64,000 nucleotides of DNA, from positions 55,669-119,668 of the forward strand of contig JAPUDO010000012.1 of NCBI GenBank assembly GCA_027493055.1. The letters run 5' to 3'. The stretch is from Niabella sp. GTDB lineage: Bacteria > Bacteroidota > Bacteroidia > Chitinophagales > Chitinophagaceae. Of this stretch, positions 44,640 to 53,950 are shown piece by piece (position 1 is the stretch's first letter; each line of letters begins with the position of its first letter). The position numbers were made by a program, and so were the translations under genes. Under the pieces are notes generated by a model. The model saw nothing but the letters and a program-made list of their open reading frames with translations. It did no database searches and was not told the origin of the DNA.

Positions 44640-45605
44640 ATGCCATCATTTAAGATCAGACATATTACCCGTTACCGTTACAGCAGCCCTGCTGTTGAAT
44701 GCACCAACCAGATCCTGTTGTATCCGCTGCAGGATGCCAGTCAGCACCTGGTGGATCATAAAATAACTATTACCAATAATCCCAATGTAGAGATCTTTAC
44801 AGACTATTTTGGTAACAAGCTGGGCATGTTCTCCATTGTAGAGCCGCATACTGAGCTACTGATCTCTTCAGAGGCGGAAGTGGTAACCCAGGCTATTATC
44901 ATGCCTGAAGAAAACCGCCCGGCAAAAGAGCAATGGGAGCAACTGGTTACCGTAAGGGAACAGTTTCCCTATGTTGATTTTATGCAGCAGGAAGCTTTTG
45001 AAAGTGCCGAAGACCTGAAGCTTGTGCTCAATGCTATTTTTGACGGCAGCAAAACGCCTTTTGAAAATGCACAGCTGTTTTCAGCATATATTTTTGAAAA
45101 CTTTGAATACAAAAAAGGCATTACCAGTGTAGAAACCAGCATTAATGAAATATGGAACCTGAAAGCCGGTGTATGCCAGGACTTTGCCCATACAATGCTC
45201 CTGATGTTGCGAAGGGCAGGCATCCCTGCAAGATATGTAAGCGGATATATTTGCCCTAAAAATCATGAATTCAGAGGTGAAGGAGCCACGCATGCCTGGG
45301 TGGAAGCCTACCTGCCTGAATATGGATGGATGGGATTGGACCCCACCAATAATTGTATAGCCAGTGATCGCCATATAAGGTTAGCTGTTGGAAGAAATTT
45401 CTCTGACTGCACACCCGTAAAAGGCACTTATAAAGGTTCTTCGCATCACGTGCTGGAAGTGCTGGTCTCTATTAATAATAATGAGGCTACGCCTGTAATA
45501 GAAACCACAAACGCACCCTCATTTACTCTAATAGCCGATAATCCGTCACAAAGTATCAACACCAATTCCTACAGGTTTTATATGGAACAAATGCAGCAGC
45601 AGTAG
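44640..45605 (+). CDS. Transglutaminase-like cysteine protease family protein
   Basis: A 321-residue protein with an N-terminal beta-domain (FKIRHITRYRYSSPAVEC) and a transglutaminase-like core. The Cys-His-Asp triad is visible in AGVCQDFAHTM, GATHAWVEAYLPEYGWMGLDPTNN. The third gene of the triad, 59 bases after the alpha-E gene. It may cleave or transfer the amide bond made by the ATP-grasp enzyme; this is inference from gene order conserved in many bacteria. Confidence 0.93.
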   Translation: MPSFKIRHITRYRYSSPAVECTNQILLYPLQDASQHLVDHKITITNNPNVEIFTDYFGNKLGMFSIVEPHTELLISSEAEVVTQAIIMPEENRPAKEQWEQLVTVREQFPYVDFMQQEAFESAEDLKLVLNAIFDGSKTPFENAQLFSAYIFENFEYKKGITSVETSINEIWNLKAGVCQDFAHTMLLMLRRAGIPARYVSGYICPKNHEFRGEGATHAWVEAYLPEYGWMGLDPTNNCIASDRHIRLAVGRNFSDCTPVKGTYKGSSHHVLEVLVSINNNEATPVIETTNAPSFTLIADNPSQSINTNSYRFYMEQMQQQ

Positions 45606-45637
45606 CTCCGCTCTTCGGGACTTGCAGTTCCGAAGCT

Positions 45638-45740
45638 CTATGTTGTAGCCTTCGGCTACTTTTAAATGTAGCCAAAGGCTACAACATAGTCCTGCGAAAC
45701 AAAATGTTTCACAGAGCATCAAAATGTTTTGCAGAGTATC
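45638..45740. repeat. Inverted repeat and 20-bp tandem duplication
   Basis: Arms at 45638-45659 and 45668-45689 (CTATGTTGTAGCC...) pair at 21 of 22 positions. Directly after it, 45701-45720 and 45721-45740 are adjacent copies of AAAATGTTTnnCAGAGnATC, identical at 17 of 20. Confidence 0.65.
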
Positions 45741-45747
45741 GATGGTA

Positions 45748-45768
45748 CGTTACCAGTAACGCTTTTTA
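45748..45768 (+). terminator. Possible terminator after the transglutaminase gene
   Basis: CGTTACCAGTAACG is a short palindrome followed by CTTTTTAG. The stem is only 5-6 bp, so the call is weak. Confidence 0.35.
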
Positions 45769-45789
45769 GAAAACATTATGAGGGGCTAC

Positions 45790-48054
45790 CTACACATCCG
45801 TCTCCCCGGTTTCCTTTTTATAGGCCTTTATAAAAATAGCGCCGAGGTTTTTATACGGAGGAATATAATCTTCAAATCCTGCAACATTGGCACGTCCTTT
45901 AAACTCTTTCCAGAAAGGGATCCAGTCAATATCTTTCCCTGTTCTTAATTTTTCTGTTAATAAATGAAAGAAAGGTTTATTAATGGCGGTCCTTCCAATT
46001 TGTTTTGAGGCAATAATATGGGCGTCTTCCGATTTTCTAAGAATGGAATCAATAAGATTAAATCCGCCGCAGGAACCCATAAACACTATTTTAGAGGTGG
46101 GCGCCATATAACCTATTGTAGCTTCGGCATAATAGCTATGCCCACGATGTATGGTAACCGTAGGGTGCAGATTATTTTCATCCAGGTAAGCGTTCAGCGC
46201 CTGTTGCGCCTTATCATCCAGGCCTTTATTTTCATCCAGCGGCCGGTTGGCATAAATAGAAACCGGTTGGCCCTTTGTAGACCTTATAACCACCCATTGC
46301 TTATTGCTTCCATCAATTTTCCAGTTGCCGCCGCCAAACATATTCAGGAAACCGTTGAAAATATTACGGCCGTCACGGTCCCCATAAAAAAATACCTGGG
46401 AAATAACCTCTCCCTTTTCATTGGTAAGCGAAGAAAAAGGCAGGTTGTACACCGGCGGTATATCCAGCTTGCTGGTCAGGTCAATATGGTTTGCAGAATC
46501 GGCAGACAGAAACAGGTTGTAGAGAATATCATAAATAGCTATACCTTTTTTATTGCCGTCATTGTGGTTCCTGTCCAGGTTGGCCTTTACATTTACCAGC
46601 ATGTCTTTTGCAAGGTCCGGCAGGATCTCCGCAATGCTTGCATAGGAATCTGCCACATCCACTCCATCTTCAAGTCCATTGCTTTTCTCCAGCCCGGTAA
46701 CAAAAGCTTTCATGAGATCGTTAGCATCTGCCGTATTGGAAAAGCTTCCCAGGAAGTTCTTCAGGGTGTTGTAAGAGGCGGCCTGGCTTAAAAACTTCCG
46801 GTAATGATCAAAATGTAATTTCTTCAGCAATTCATCTCCTTTATTGCCCGACTTGCGCATCATGAGCGGATAAACACCTGCCGTATAGCTGCTGGTATAA
46901 ATAAGCCCGTTGGTTAATACAGCCACATAATAAAGCTCCTCTGCATTTAAGGGCTGCAGGCAGCGGAACCTTACAGCATCTGACATTTCATGCAGTCCGT
47001 TGATCTTTGCCACAAAATCATCTTTGGCCTTCTGCTCCAGTTTTTTCAGCAGGCTCTTATATTCCATAGCAGTATCCCCGTTAATAGCGCGACTTGTGTA
47101 ATCTATCTGGGTTTGCACCAAAAGCCTGAAATATTTAACAGGATCATTTTTTGCCTTGTCAATGTCATCCATCGTTATTTTTCCCTTTACGATATTATCA
47201 AGAAAAGGGAAATAAAACTGTCCGCTTTTGTTAGGATTGCGGGCCATAGATACTACTGTAACAATAAGCGGATCATCTTCTATATTCTGTATCCTGTAAC
47301 TGAACTTATTATTGGCCTGGGCATAGTCGTATATCAGGTGGGGATATTGATGCCCTATGCTCCGGATAAGACTGTCTGCCACCTGCGCCTCGGGGTAGGC
47401 TTTCAGCGCTGCAAAGGTTTTTTCGGGATACCTTTCAGCAAGTTTCAGCAGCATAATATCACGTACCTCGTTATACCCCACATTATCTTTAAATACTTCA
47501 GGCTGTAAAGCAGTATTAGCAATATCATAAGGAAGCGGCCGTATAATATCCGCTATGGACCGGTTCTGTGCATTCGCTTCCATCACTTGCTTATAGGTAG
47601 CCATAACCTGGGGTAAATAGTGTATTGCCGACTGGCTGCTACGACTGTAGGTTTTAACATAACGCAATATGGTTGCCAGGCCATCAAGGTAGTTGGCTTT
47701 AAGCCTCTGGTCTATAGTTGGGCTGGTTTCAATCTCATATTGCAGCCAGTCTACCCTTTTAGTTGCCGCATCAGTAACAGCAGCGTTAAGCTGCGCATCG
47801 GTGGAAATTACCAGGAAGCGGTCTGCCTTGCCATCAATAGCAAGCAAAGCAGCCTGTTCTTTTTCTACCTTTTCGTGCATCATTTGCCTGTTGATGGCAA
47901 CAGTATAGGCAGGTATTGTATCTACAACCACTACAGGAGGTGCTTCTTTCTGCCTTTTCTTTTTTCTTCTCTGGGCATCCGCGTTCACTGTAAAAAACAG
48001 CAGCACCAGGAAAGGAATAAGCCTTTTCAGGTTAATGTTGTATAAAACTTTCAT
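45790..48054 (-). CDS. Large exported protein with a caspase-like C-terminal motif
   Basis: A 754-residue protein with a signal peptide ending at VNADAQ, then a basic stretch (RRKKKRQK) and a Pro-Val run. The middle 500 residues are mostly helical with no domain I recognise. The last 125 residues hold THRGH-like sequence (H636, H639: TIHRGHSYYAEATIGYM), then a hydrophobic strand ending in SCGG (C662: IVFMGSCGGFNLI) and IGRTAINKPFF. A His-Gly-His then strand-Ser-Cys-Gly pattern is what clan CD peptidases (caspase, gingipain, CHAT) show. Peptidase activity is inference. It is a single gene. Confidence 0.75.
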   Translation of the reverse strand: MKVLYNINLKRLIPFLVLLFFTVNADAQRRKKKRQKEAPPVVVVDTIPAYTVAINRQMMHEKVEKEQAALLAIDGKADRFLVISTDAQLNAAVTDAATKRVDWLQYEIETSPTIDQRLKANYLDGLATILRYVKTYSRSSQSAIHYLPQVMATYKQVMEANAQNRSIADIIRPLPYDIANTALQPEVFKDNVGYNEVRDIMLLKLAERYPEKTFAALKAYPEAQVADSLIRSIGHQYPHLIYDYAQANNKFSYRIQNIEDDPLIVTVVSMARNPNKSGQFYFPFLDNIVKGKITMDDIDKAKNDPVKYFRLLVQTQIDYTSRAINGDTAMEYKSLLKKLEQKAKDDFVAKINGLHEMSDAVRFRCLQPLNAEELYYVAVLTNGLIYTSSYTAGVYPLMMRKSGNKGDELLKKLHFDHYRKFLSQAASYNTLKNFLGSFSNTADANDLMKAFVTGLEKSNGLEDGVDVADSYASIAEILPDLAKDMLVNVKANLDRNHNDGNKKGIAIYDILYNLFLSADSANHIDLTSKLDIPPVYNLPFSSLTNEKGEVISQVFFYGDRDGRNIFNGFLNMFGGGNWKIDGSNKQWVVIRSTKGQPVSIYANRPLDENKGLDDKAQQALNAYLDENNLHPTVTIHRGHSYYAEATIGYMAPTSKIVFMGSCGGFNLIDSILRKSEDAHIIASKQIGRTAINKPFFHLLTEKLRTGKDIDWIPFWKEFKGRANVAGFEDYIPPYKNLGAIFIKAYKKETGETDV

Positions 48055-48382
48055 AGTATATTAAGGTAATGACAAATATAACAGTATTTAAAATACGCAA
48101 ATAAGCAATAATTAAGCCGGTTTTAGCCAGTTCCACAACAAATGGCACCGCTGTATAAAGCGTCCTTGCTTCACACTTTCTATTCTATCGGCTTTGCCGG
48201 TTTAAAAGCATAATTTTGTCATAGGGTTCAATACAATATTGTTGTTTTTGCCCTCATTAAAGCTCACGGCTATTCAAATTCAGCCTGTGCAATATTAAAT
48301 TTACATTAAGTATGGCGCCGTGCACCCCCACTTTTTCTATATGAAACAAATTACTGTTACGTTTGCTTTAAATTATTATTAA
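48055..48382. other. Divergent control region, 328 bases
   Basis: No gene is seen between the exported protein and the response regulator. A perfect -7 element (TACGTTTG) for the regulator lies at 48358-48365; the rest shows no clear repeat. Confidence 0.4.
48358..48365 (+). promoter_or_regulatory. -7 element TACGTTTG of the response regulator gene
   Basis: Perfect TAnnTTTG, 17 bases before the ATG at 48383. The -33 position shows only a T-run (48332-48336). Confidence 0.5.
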
Positions 48383-49057
48383 ATGGAGAAAGGATATAAA
48401 GTTTTAATTGCTGATGATGAGCCTGATATTTTAGAGATCCTGTCCTATAATCTTGAGAAAGAAGGGTATGAAGTAATTACTGCTAAAGACGGGGATGAAG
48501 CAATTGATAAAGCATATCAGCATAAACCTAATTTAATAATACTGGATATGATGATGCCCAAAAAAACCGGCGTGCAGGTATGCCAGGTTTTGCGCGGGCA
48601 AACAGCTTTTAAGGATACGCTGATTATGTTCTTAACCGCTCTTAATGATGAAATAACACAGGTAAGGGGCCTGGAAACAGGAGCCGATGATTATGTAAGC
48701 AAACCTGTTAGCCCCAAAGTTTTACTGAGCAGGGTAGCCGCGCTTTTAAGAAGGGTACAGAAAGAAAATTCCACGGCTATCAAAGTAGGCAACATTACTA
48801 TCGACCCTGAGAAGTTCCTGGTACAGGTAGATGATAAAGATATTGTGCTGGCTAAAAAGGAATTTGAGCTGCTGTACCTGCTGGCCCTTAAGCCCGGCCG
48901 TGTATTTTTAAGAAATGAAATTTTAAATGCCATATGGGGCAACGAGGTTATTGTGGGCGACAGGACCATAGATGTGCATATCCGGAAAATAAGGCAGAAA
49001 CTGGATATGGACTGCATTACCACTGTTAAAGGAGTGGGCTATAAATTCGAGATTTAA
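48383..49057 (+). CDS. OmpR/PhoB-family response regulator
   Basis: A 224-residue regulator: receiver domain with D55 (LIILDMMMPK) and the conserved Lys in DDYVSKPVSPK, then a winged-helix output domain at about 130-224 (LLALKPGRVFLRNEIL, GDRTIDVHIRKIRQKL). It is followed 111 bases later by a PhoR-like kinase, so the two form a two-component system. The stimulus is not shown by sequence; phosphate control is one option but no pst genes are present. Confidence 0.94.
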   Translation: MEKGYKVLIADDEPDILEILSYNLEKEGYEVITAKDGDEAIDKAYQHKPNLIILDMMMPKKTGVQVCQVLRGQTAFKDTLIMFLTALNDEITQVRGLETGADDYVSKPVSPKVLLSRVAALLRRVQKENSTAIKVGNITIDPEKFLVQVDDKDIVLAKKEFELLYLLALKPGRVFLRNEILNAIWGNEVIVGDRTIDVHIRKIRQKLDMDCITTVKGVGYKFEI

Positions 49058-49168
49058 TGATAATGTTCCCGGCAGTGAATATATGGCGGCGAAATTGCTC
49101 CAATAGCAATCCAAGCGCCCTGCAATTGCACTGCATAGATCATCCTTCAAATTCGTACCTTTCGGTAT

Positions 49169-50215
49169 ATGAACCCTAAAAACCTCTCTCCCAGACAACT
49201 CTCATTTTACACAGCGCTGGCGTTGGCCATACCAGTAAGTCTCTTATTATATATTGTTGACAGAAGATGGCTGTTTAGCGTGGTGGCGTTTGTAGTATTG
49301 CTGATAGGGGCCTATATTTTAATATCCTTTATGCTGGATAACTTCATTTACCGTAAAATAAAGCTTATTTATAAGTTTATTTACCAAACCAAAGCCACAA
49401 AGAGAGAAGAAACCTATTACAAGTATATACTGCCTAAAAAAAGCATCAAAGAAGTTACCGAGGACGTGGAAGCCTGGGCCCAGCAGAACCAGAAGCAGAT
49501 GGAACAGCTAAAAGCCAATGAACAGTTCAGGAGAGAATTTTTACAAAACCTTGCCCACGAGTTCAAAACCCCCATATTTACTATTCAGAGCTATGTAGAC
49601 ACACTGTTACAGGATGAGCCTGAAGATCCTGAGCTGAGAAAAAAATTTCTGAAAAAAACCTCCAGGAACGTTGAGCGCCTGACCAACCTGCTGAACGACC
49701 TGGATGAAATTTCAAGCCTGGAACGAGGAGAGCTGGTGCTGGTAAAAACCAACTTTGTGATTCAGGACCTGCTGAAAGACAGCTTTGAAAGCATTTCCAT
49801 AAAAGCAGAACCTAAAAACATCAGCTTTAGCATTAAAAAAGGGTGTGAAGCCCCGATTGCAGTACATGCCGACAAGGAAAAGATACGGCAGGTGGTGCTC
49901 AATCTTCTTGAAAATGCCATTAAATACGGCAGGCCCAACGGCACTGTCAAGGCAGGGATTTACCGTACCGATGATAAAAGGATCTTAATCGAAATAAGCG
50001 ATGACGGGGTAGGTATTGACGCAAAATTCCTTCCGCGTATATTTGAACGTTTTTACCGTACGGATACAGGGCGCAGGATGGATGCCACAGGCAGTGGCCT
50101 TGGGCTGGCTATTTGCAAGCACATTATTGAGGCCCATGGTCAAACCATTCACATCAGAAGTACGCAGGATGTAGGTACCAGCGCAGGTTTTACATTAAGG
50201 GCCAAAAAGGATTAA
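49169..50215 (+). CDS. Membrane sensor histidine kinase (PhoR-like)
   Basis: A 348-residue kinase with two transmembrane segments near residues 12-58 and almost no periplasmic loop, so it likely senses in or at the membrane. HisKA His130 is in LAHEFKTPIF; the ATPase has NLLENAIKYG, DDGVGID and GSGLGLAICKHI. It is the likely partner of the OmpR-type regulator upstream. Confidence 0.94.
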   Translation: MNPKNLSPRQLSFYTALALAIPVSLLLYIVDRRWLFSVVAFVVLLIGAYILISFMLDNFIYRKIKLIYKFIYQTKATKREETYYKYILPKKSIKEVTEDVEAWAQQNQKQMEQLKANEQFRREFLQNLAHEFKTPIFTIQSYVDTLLQDEPEDPELRKKFLKKTSRNVERLTNLLNDLDEISSLERGELVLVKTNFVIQDLLKDSFESISIKAEPKNISFSIKKGCEAPIAVHADKEKIRQVVLNLLENAIKYGRPNGTVKAGIYRTDDKRILIEISDDGVGIDAKFLPRIFERFYRTDTGRRMDATGSGLGLAICKHIIEAHGQTIHIRSTQDVGTSAGFTLRAKKD

Positions 50216-50504
50216 GTACTAAGATCACAGAGGGCGGATGACGGCTGACAGGGAATAGAGAATGTAAAATATAGAATGCCCGAAATAATTGTCACTGAGC
50301 ATTGATTGTTGAACATTGGATATTGAGTGTTCGGATATTCTATACAACAGGCGAAAAATATTCAATTATCAATTTTCAATATATCAATATTCAATGCTTA
50401 AATATAAAGCAAGTAACCAATATCCAGCATCATATACCATGTAAGGTGTACGATGTACAAAAAGCAACCAGCATTCTGCCTTTAGCCTCCGGCCTTTTAA
50501 CACC
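50216..50504. repeat. Gap filled with word-type dispersed repeats
   Basis: Permuted short words such as AATGTAAAATATAGAATG, GAACATTGGATATTGAG, TCAATATATCAATATTCAA and GGTGTACGATGTACA. They resemble those at 43556-43640 and 22010-22250. No gene seen. Confidence 0.55.
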
Positions 50505-51548
50505 TTATCCTTTATTAGCCAGCTGTCCGCAGGCTGCGTCAATATCTTTACCCCGGCTGCGGCGCAGGCGTACATTCACTTTGTTCTTTTCCAAGTACCG
50601 CATAAATGCTTCTACTTTTTCTTCTGATGGCTTGGTGAATTTTGCAAAATCAATAGGATTATACTCTATCAGGTTGATAAGATCAGCAGGCACCTGCCTG
50701 TACACTTTGATCAGCTCATCGGCATCTTCCAGCGAATCATTAAAATTATTGAACAGGATATATTCAAAAGTAATTTCGTTTTTGGTTTGCTTATAAAAAT
50801 AGTTCAGCGCTTCAATCAGTGATTTAATATTATTACTGTCGTTGATGGGCATAATTTCATGCCGCTTTTTATCTGTGGCAGCATGAAGTGATAACGCCAG
50901 CTTAAACTTTACTTTATCATCGCCCAGCTGCCGGATCATTTTGGCAACACCCGCAGTGGATACGGTAATCCGGCGCGGGCTCATGGCCAGCCCCTCGGGC
51001 GAAGTAATGCGTTCAATAGCTTTCAGTACGTTCTTATAGTTCAGCAGGGGCTCGCCCATGCCCATAAAAACAATATTGGTGAGCTTTTTATCGTACACCT
51101 CTAAAGATTGCTTATTAATCAGCGCTACTTCGTCAAATATCTCTTCAAAATCCAGGTTGCGCTTACGCTCTATGTAACCGGTAGCACAAAACTTACAGCT
51201 CAGGCTGCACCCAATCTGCGAGCTTACACATGCCGTTTTGCGTTCTTCAGTAGGAATAAGCACGCCTTCGGTTAAGTGGCCCTCCACCGTTCTGAACCTG
51301 GATTTAATAGTGCCGTCTTCCGAATGCTGGGTAGTATCTATAGTAATGGCAGGAAATGAAAAGCGCCGGCTTAATTTTTCGCGCAGGTCTTTACTGATAT
51401 TGGTCATAGCATCAAAGCTTTGCACTGGCTTTATCCAAAGCCACTCATACACCTGCTTCGCCCTGAATTTTTTTTCACGAATAGATAAAAAGTACTCTTC
51501 AAGCTCTGCGAGAGTCAGATGCCTGATATTCTGTTTTCCTGCGCTCAT
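50505..51548 (-). CDS. rlmN: 23S rRNA (adenine2503-C2)-methyltransferase
   Basis: A 347-residue radical-SAM enzyme that methylates A2503 of 23S rRNA and A37 of some tRNAs. The radical-SAM cluster Cys residues are in SLSCKFCATGY. Other conserved blocks are NIVFMGMGEPLLNYKNV and ALSLHAATDKKRHEIMPIN. The C-terminal region holds the family Cys in DIDAACGQL. Length is normal. A perfect -7 element lies just before the ATG. Confidence 0.96.
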   Translation of the reverse strand: MSAGKQNIRHLTLAELEEYFLSIREKKFRAKQVYEWLWIKPVQSFDAMTNISKDLREKLSRRFSFPAITIDTTQHSEDGTIKSRFRTVEGHLTEGVLIPTEERKTACVSSQIGCSLSCKFCATGYIERKRNLDFEEIFDEVALINKQSLEVYDKKLTNIVFMGMGEPLLNYKNVLKAIERITSPEGLAMSPRRITVSTAGVAKMIRQLGDDKVKFKLALSLHAATDKKRHEIMPINDSNNIKSLIEALNYFYKQTKNEITFEYILFNNFNDSLEDADELIKVYRQVPADLINLIEYNPIDFAKFTKPSEEKVEAFMRYLEKNKVNVRLRRSRGKDIDAACGQLANKG

Positions 51549-51552
51549 AGTG

Positions 51553-51560
51553 CAAAGATA
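51553..51560 (-). promoter_or_regulatory. -7 element TATCTTTG of rlmN
   Basis: Perfect TAnnTTTG on the minus strand, 4 bases before the ATG, implying an almost leaderless transcript if used. Confidence 0.45.
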
Positions 51561-51568
51561 AACAAGGT

Positions 51569-52162
51569 TTATGGAATGTTCCCCGCTGATGAAGTAAAAA
51601 ACCGGTCATCCTTCCAGTTTAAAGGATTGTTAATAATGTATTGCGTAATGCGATGATATGCTGCGTTATTACGGATAATATGGTCGTAATAATTCCGTTG
51701 CCATATTTTTTGATCCTGCTGATACCCGTTTTCATAACGAAACCATTTGGTAACACCAATTTTAAAACCACGAATGATGGAACCTATAGATTGTGGAATA
51801 ATCTGTTGAAATTTGTTTTCGGTTATTACCTGTGATGGGTCAAAATGTAGGGGGTCAAAATTTTGAACCCCTACATTTTGACCCCCTGCGGATGATAATG
51901 ATTGTAATTCAATAATACCATGAACATGGTTGGGCATTACAATATAATCATGTAATACGGCGTTGGAGAAATGGACAGGTATATCCTGCCGGCATTTTGC
52001 CGTTATCCTGCCGGCATTATTTACCACCGCTGCGCCATTCATTACAGAACCAAATAAATGTTCGCGATTATGTGTGCAGATAGTTATAAAATACAACCCT
52101 GCCTGCGCATAATTGTATCCTTTAAGACGAATAGACTGGCGGTTGTTTTTACGAAAAGGCAT
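51569..52162 (-). CDS. RAYT (REP-associated tyrosine transposase, IS200-like)
   Basis: About 197 residues from the ATG at 52162 (MPFRKNNRQSIRLKGYNYA). The Y1-transposase HUH motif is MPNHVHGI, and the Bacteroidota RAYT pattern SIIRGFKIGVTKWFR and QRNYYDHIIRNNAAY follows, with the candidate nucleophile Tyr in that block. RAYT proteins cut and join single-stranded DNA at REP-type hairpins. A near-perfect 48-bp palindrome lies inside the frame (GGQNVGVQNFDPLHFDPSQ). There are no flanking ends, so it is likely a domesticated gene. The longer frame to 52228 is not needed. Confidence 0.88.
   Translation of the reverse strand: MPFRKNNRQSIRLKGYNYAQAGLYFITICTHNREHLFGSVMNGAAVVNNAGRITAKCRQDIPVHFSNAVLHDYIVMPNHVHGIIELQSLSSAGGQNVGVQNFDPLHFDPSQVITENKFQQIIPQSIGSIIRGFKIGVTKWFRYENGYQQDQKIWQRNYYDHIIRNNAAYHRITQYIINNPLNWKDDRFFTSSAGNIP
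51837..51884. repeat. 48-bp palindrome inside the RAYT gene
   Basis: The arms meet at 51860/51861 and 23 of 24 pairs match (GGGTCAAAATGTAGGG...). It is translated in frame as a loop between the HUH motif and the Tyr region. Confidence 0.8.
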
Positions 52163-52329
52163 AGCAACTTGTTGTTTTAAAGATACTAAAATCATATAAT
52201 CTACGCAACTGTACTGTATTACAGGCACACCCGGTAAAAAATTTTTAGTCTATGTATAAAACAGATAACTTAAGATATTTGCGTAATCAAATAACTACAT
52301 TTACATTTCTACTACAAAACTCTATTAGA

Positions 52330-52911
52330 ATGAACCCAAAAGTTAACCGGTTTTTAGACAAAGCAACCCGATGGAAAGATGAAATGACCCTGTTGCGCGA
52401 AATAGTTCTTGACCTCAACCAGCTTGAGGAAGATTATAAATGGATGCATCCCTGTTATACTTTTAACGGTAAAAATGTGGTGCTCATTCACGGGTTTAAA
52501 GAATATTGCGCGTTATTGTTTCATAAAGGTGCGTTGCTGAAAGATCCCAAAGGCATCCTGATCCGGCAAACAGAAAATGTTCAGTCGGCCCGCCAGTTAA
52601 GGTTTACAGATATCAACCAGATCCAAAAACAAAAAAACACCATCAAAAGCTATATCAAAGAAGCTATAGAAATTGAAAGATCGGGGGCAAAAATCACTTT
52701 AAAGCAAACCTCAGACTATACGGTTCCGGAAGAGCTTCAAAAAGTACTGGACAAAAACCCGGCTGTAAAAAAAGCCTTCCATTCTTTAACACCGGGCAGG
52801 CAAAGAGCCTACCTGTTCTATTTTTCCCAGGCCAAACAATCTGCAACGCGGCAATCAAGAATAGAAAAATATATCCCTCAAATTTTAGAAGGAAAAGGAA
52901 TGGACGACTAA
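52330..52911 (+). CDS. DUF1801/YdeI-family protein
   Basis: About 193 residues from the ATG at 52330 (MNPKVNRFLDKATRWKDE); 26 more codons reach 52252. Residues 40-110 resemble DUF1801 (YKWMHPCYTFNGKNVVLIHGFKEYCALLFHKGALL), and the C-terminal TPGRQRAYLFYFSQAKQSATRQSRIEKYIPQIL is typical of the YdeI/OmpD-associated family. The function is unclear. It is likely co-transcribed with the GNAT gene 49 bases downstream. Confidence 0.88.
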   Translation: MNPKVNRFLDKATRWKDEMTLLREIVLDLNQLEEDYKWMHPCYTFNGKNVVLIHGFKEYCALLFHKGALLKDPKGILIRQTENVQSARQLRFTDINQIQKQKNTIKSYIKEAIEIERSGAKITLKQTSDYTVPEELQKVLDKNPAVKKAFHSLTPGRQRAYLFYFSQAKQSATRQSRIEKYIPQILEGKGMDD

Positions 52912-52960
52912 CTCCGGCCCTGCTAGTTTTCATTATACATAAAAAAGATCCTTTATCACC

Positions 52961-53476
52961 ATGATCATTAAAAACAGTACGCCGGAGGACTTACATGATA
53001 TTTTAAGGCTTTATGAATTTGCAAGAACGCTTCAAAAAATAAAAGGAGCTGTTCTATGGCCGGAATTTGACAAAGCGCTGATTGAAAAAGAAATTGCAGA
53101 AAAACGGCAATGGAACATTCAAATAGATGGACGGTTTGCCTGTGTTTGGGCCATCACTTTTAACGATCCCCAAATATGGGAGGAACGGAACAGCGACCCC
53201 GCAGTGTATATCCACAGAATAGCTACCCACCCGGCTTTCAGAGGCAGAAACCTTGTGGCTGAAATGGTTACATGGGTCAGGCATTATGCCGCTGAAAATA
53301 ACAAAGCCTACATCCGCATGGATACCGTTGGTGAAAACAGGGGGCTTATTGATTACTATCAAAAATGCGGATTTAATTTTTTGGGGCTTGTAAAGCTGAA
53401 GGATACAGAAAATTTGCCGGCACATTATCACAATGCAACAGTAAGCCTGTTTGAGATATCGTTAAACCCACACTAA
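52961..53476 (+). CDS. GNAT-family N-acetyltransferase
   Basis: A 171-residue acetyltransferase with motif A in YIHRIATHPAFRGRNLVAEM (R94-G-R) and motif B near AYIRMDTVGENRGLIDYYQKCGF. No signal peptide. Substrate unknown. It ends 53 bases from the convergent XRE regulator, with TTCAGGATTTTGAATCCTG, a small palindrome, between them that may serve as terminator for either gene. Confidence 0.88.
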   Translation: MIIKNSTPEDLHDILRLYEFARTLQKIKGAVLWPEFDKALIEKEIAEKRQWNIQIDGRFACVWAITFNDPQIWEERNSDPAVYIHRIATHPAFRGRNLVAEMVTWVRHYAAENNKAYIRMDTVGENRGLIDYYQKCGFNFLGLVKLKDTENLPAHYHNATVSLFEISLNPH

Positions 53477-53529
53477 CATCTGAAGCTGGGAGTGAACAAA
53501 TAAAGCAGGATTCAGGATTTTGAATCCTG

Positions 53530-53772
53530 CTACTCGGCAAACTCAAATTCAAAATCCAGCAGTTTTTTAGGACTGATATCCAGCCCTTTTGCAAGTTCAT
53601 ATACGGTGGACAGCTTAATATTAAACCTGCCATGTTCTATTTTTGAAATTTTACTTTCATCAACTGAACAATTATAGGACAATTGTAAGAGAGAAATTTT
53701 TTTAGAATTCCTGATTTTTTGAAGATTTTCACCAAAAGCCTTGTTTAGTTTTTTAATTTCTTCTGTTATCAT
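53530..53772 (-). CDS. Small XRE-family DNA-binding protein
   Basis: An 80-residue protein made of one Cro/C1-type helix-turn-helix (LQKIRNSKKISLLQLSYNCSVDESKISKIEHG, residues 18-49). No toxin partner is next to it. Such single-domain regulators are common in mobile or accessory regions of Bacteroidota. Target unknown. Confidence 0.88.
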   Translation of the reverse strand: MITEEIKKLNKAFGENLQKIRNSKKISLLQLSYNCSVDESKISKIEHGRFNIKLSTVYELAKGLDISPKKLLDFEFEFAE

Positions 53773-53950
53773 TTCACCTTGTTATTTTATAAAGTCAAGG
53801 TGTTTATTATTTAGAAAATATTCACGGTCATATAAGACCGTATTAAAATATTATTTTTTATCTTAGAATTCTTAAACTAATCAAATGATAATATAAATAT
53901 TATTTTAGCGGCTACTTCATAAAAATATTTGAAGCATTCGCTTTGAGTCT

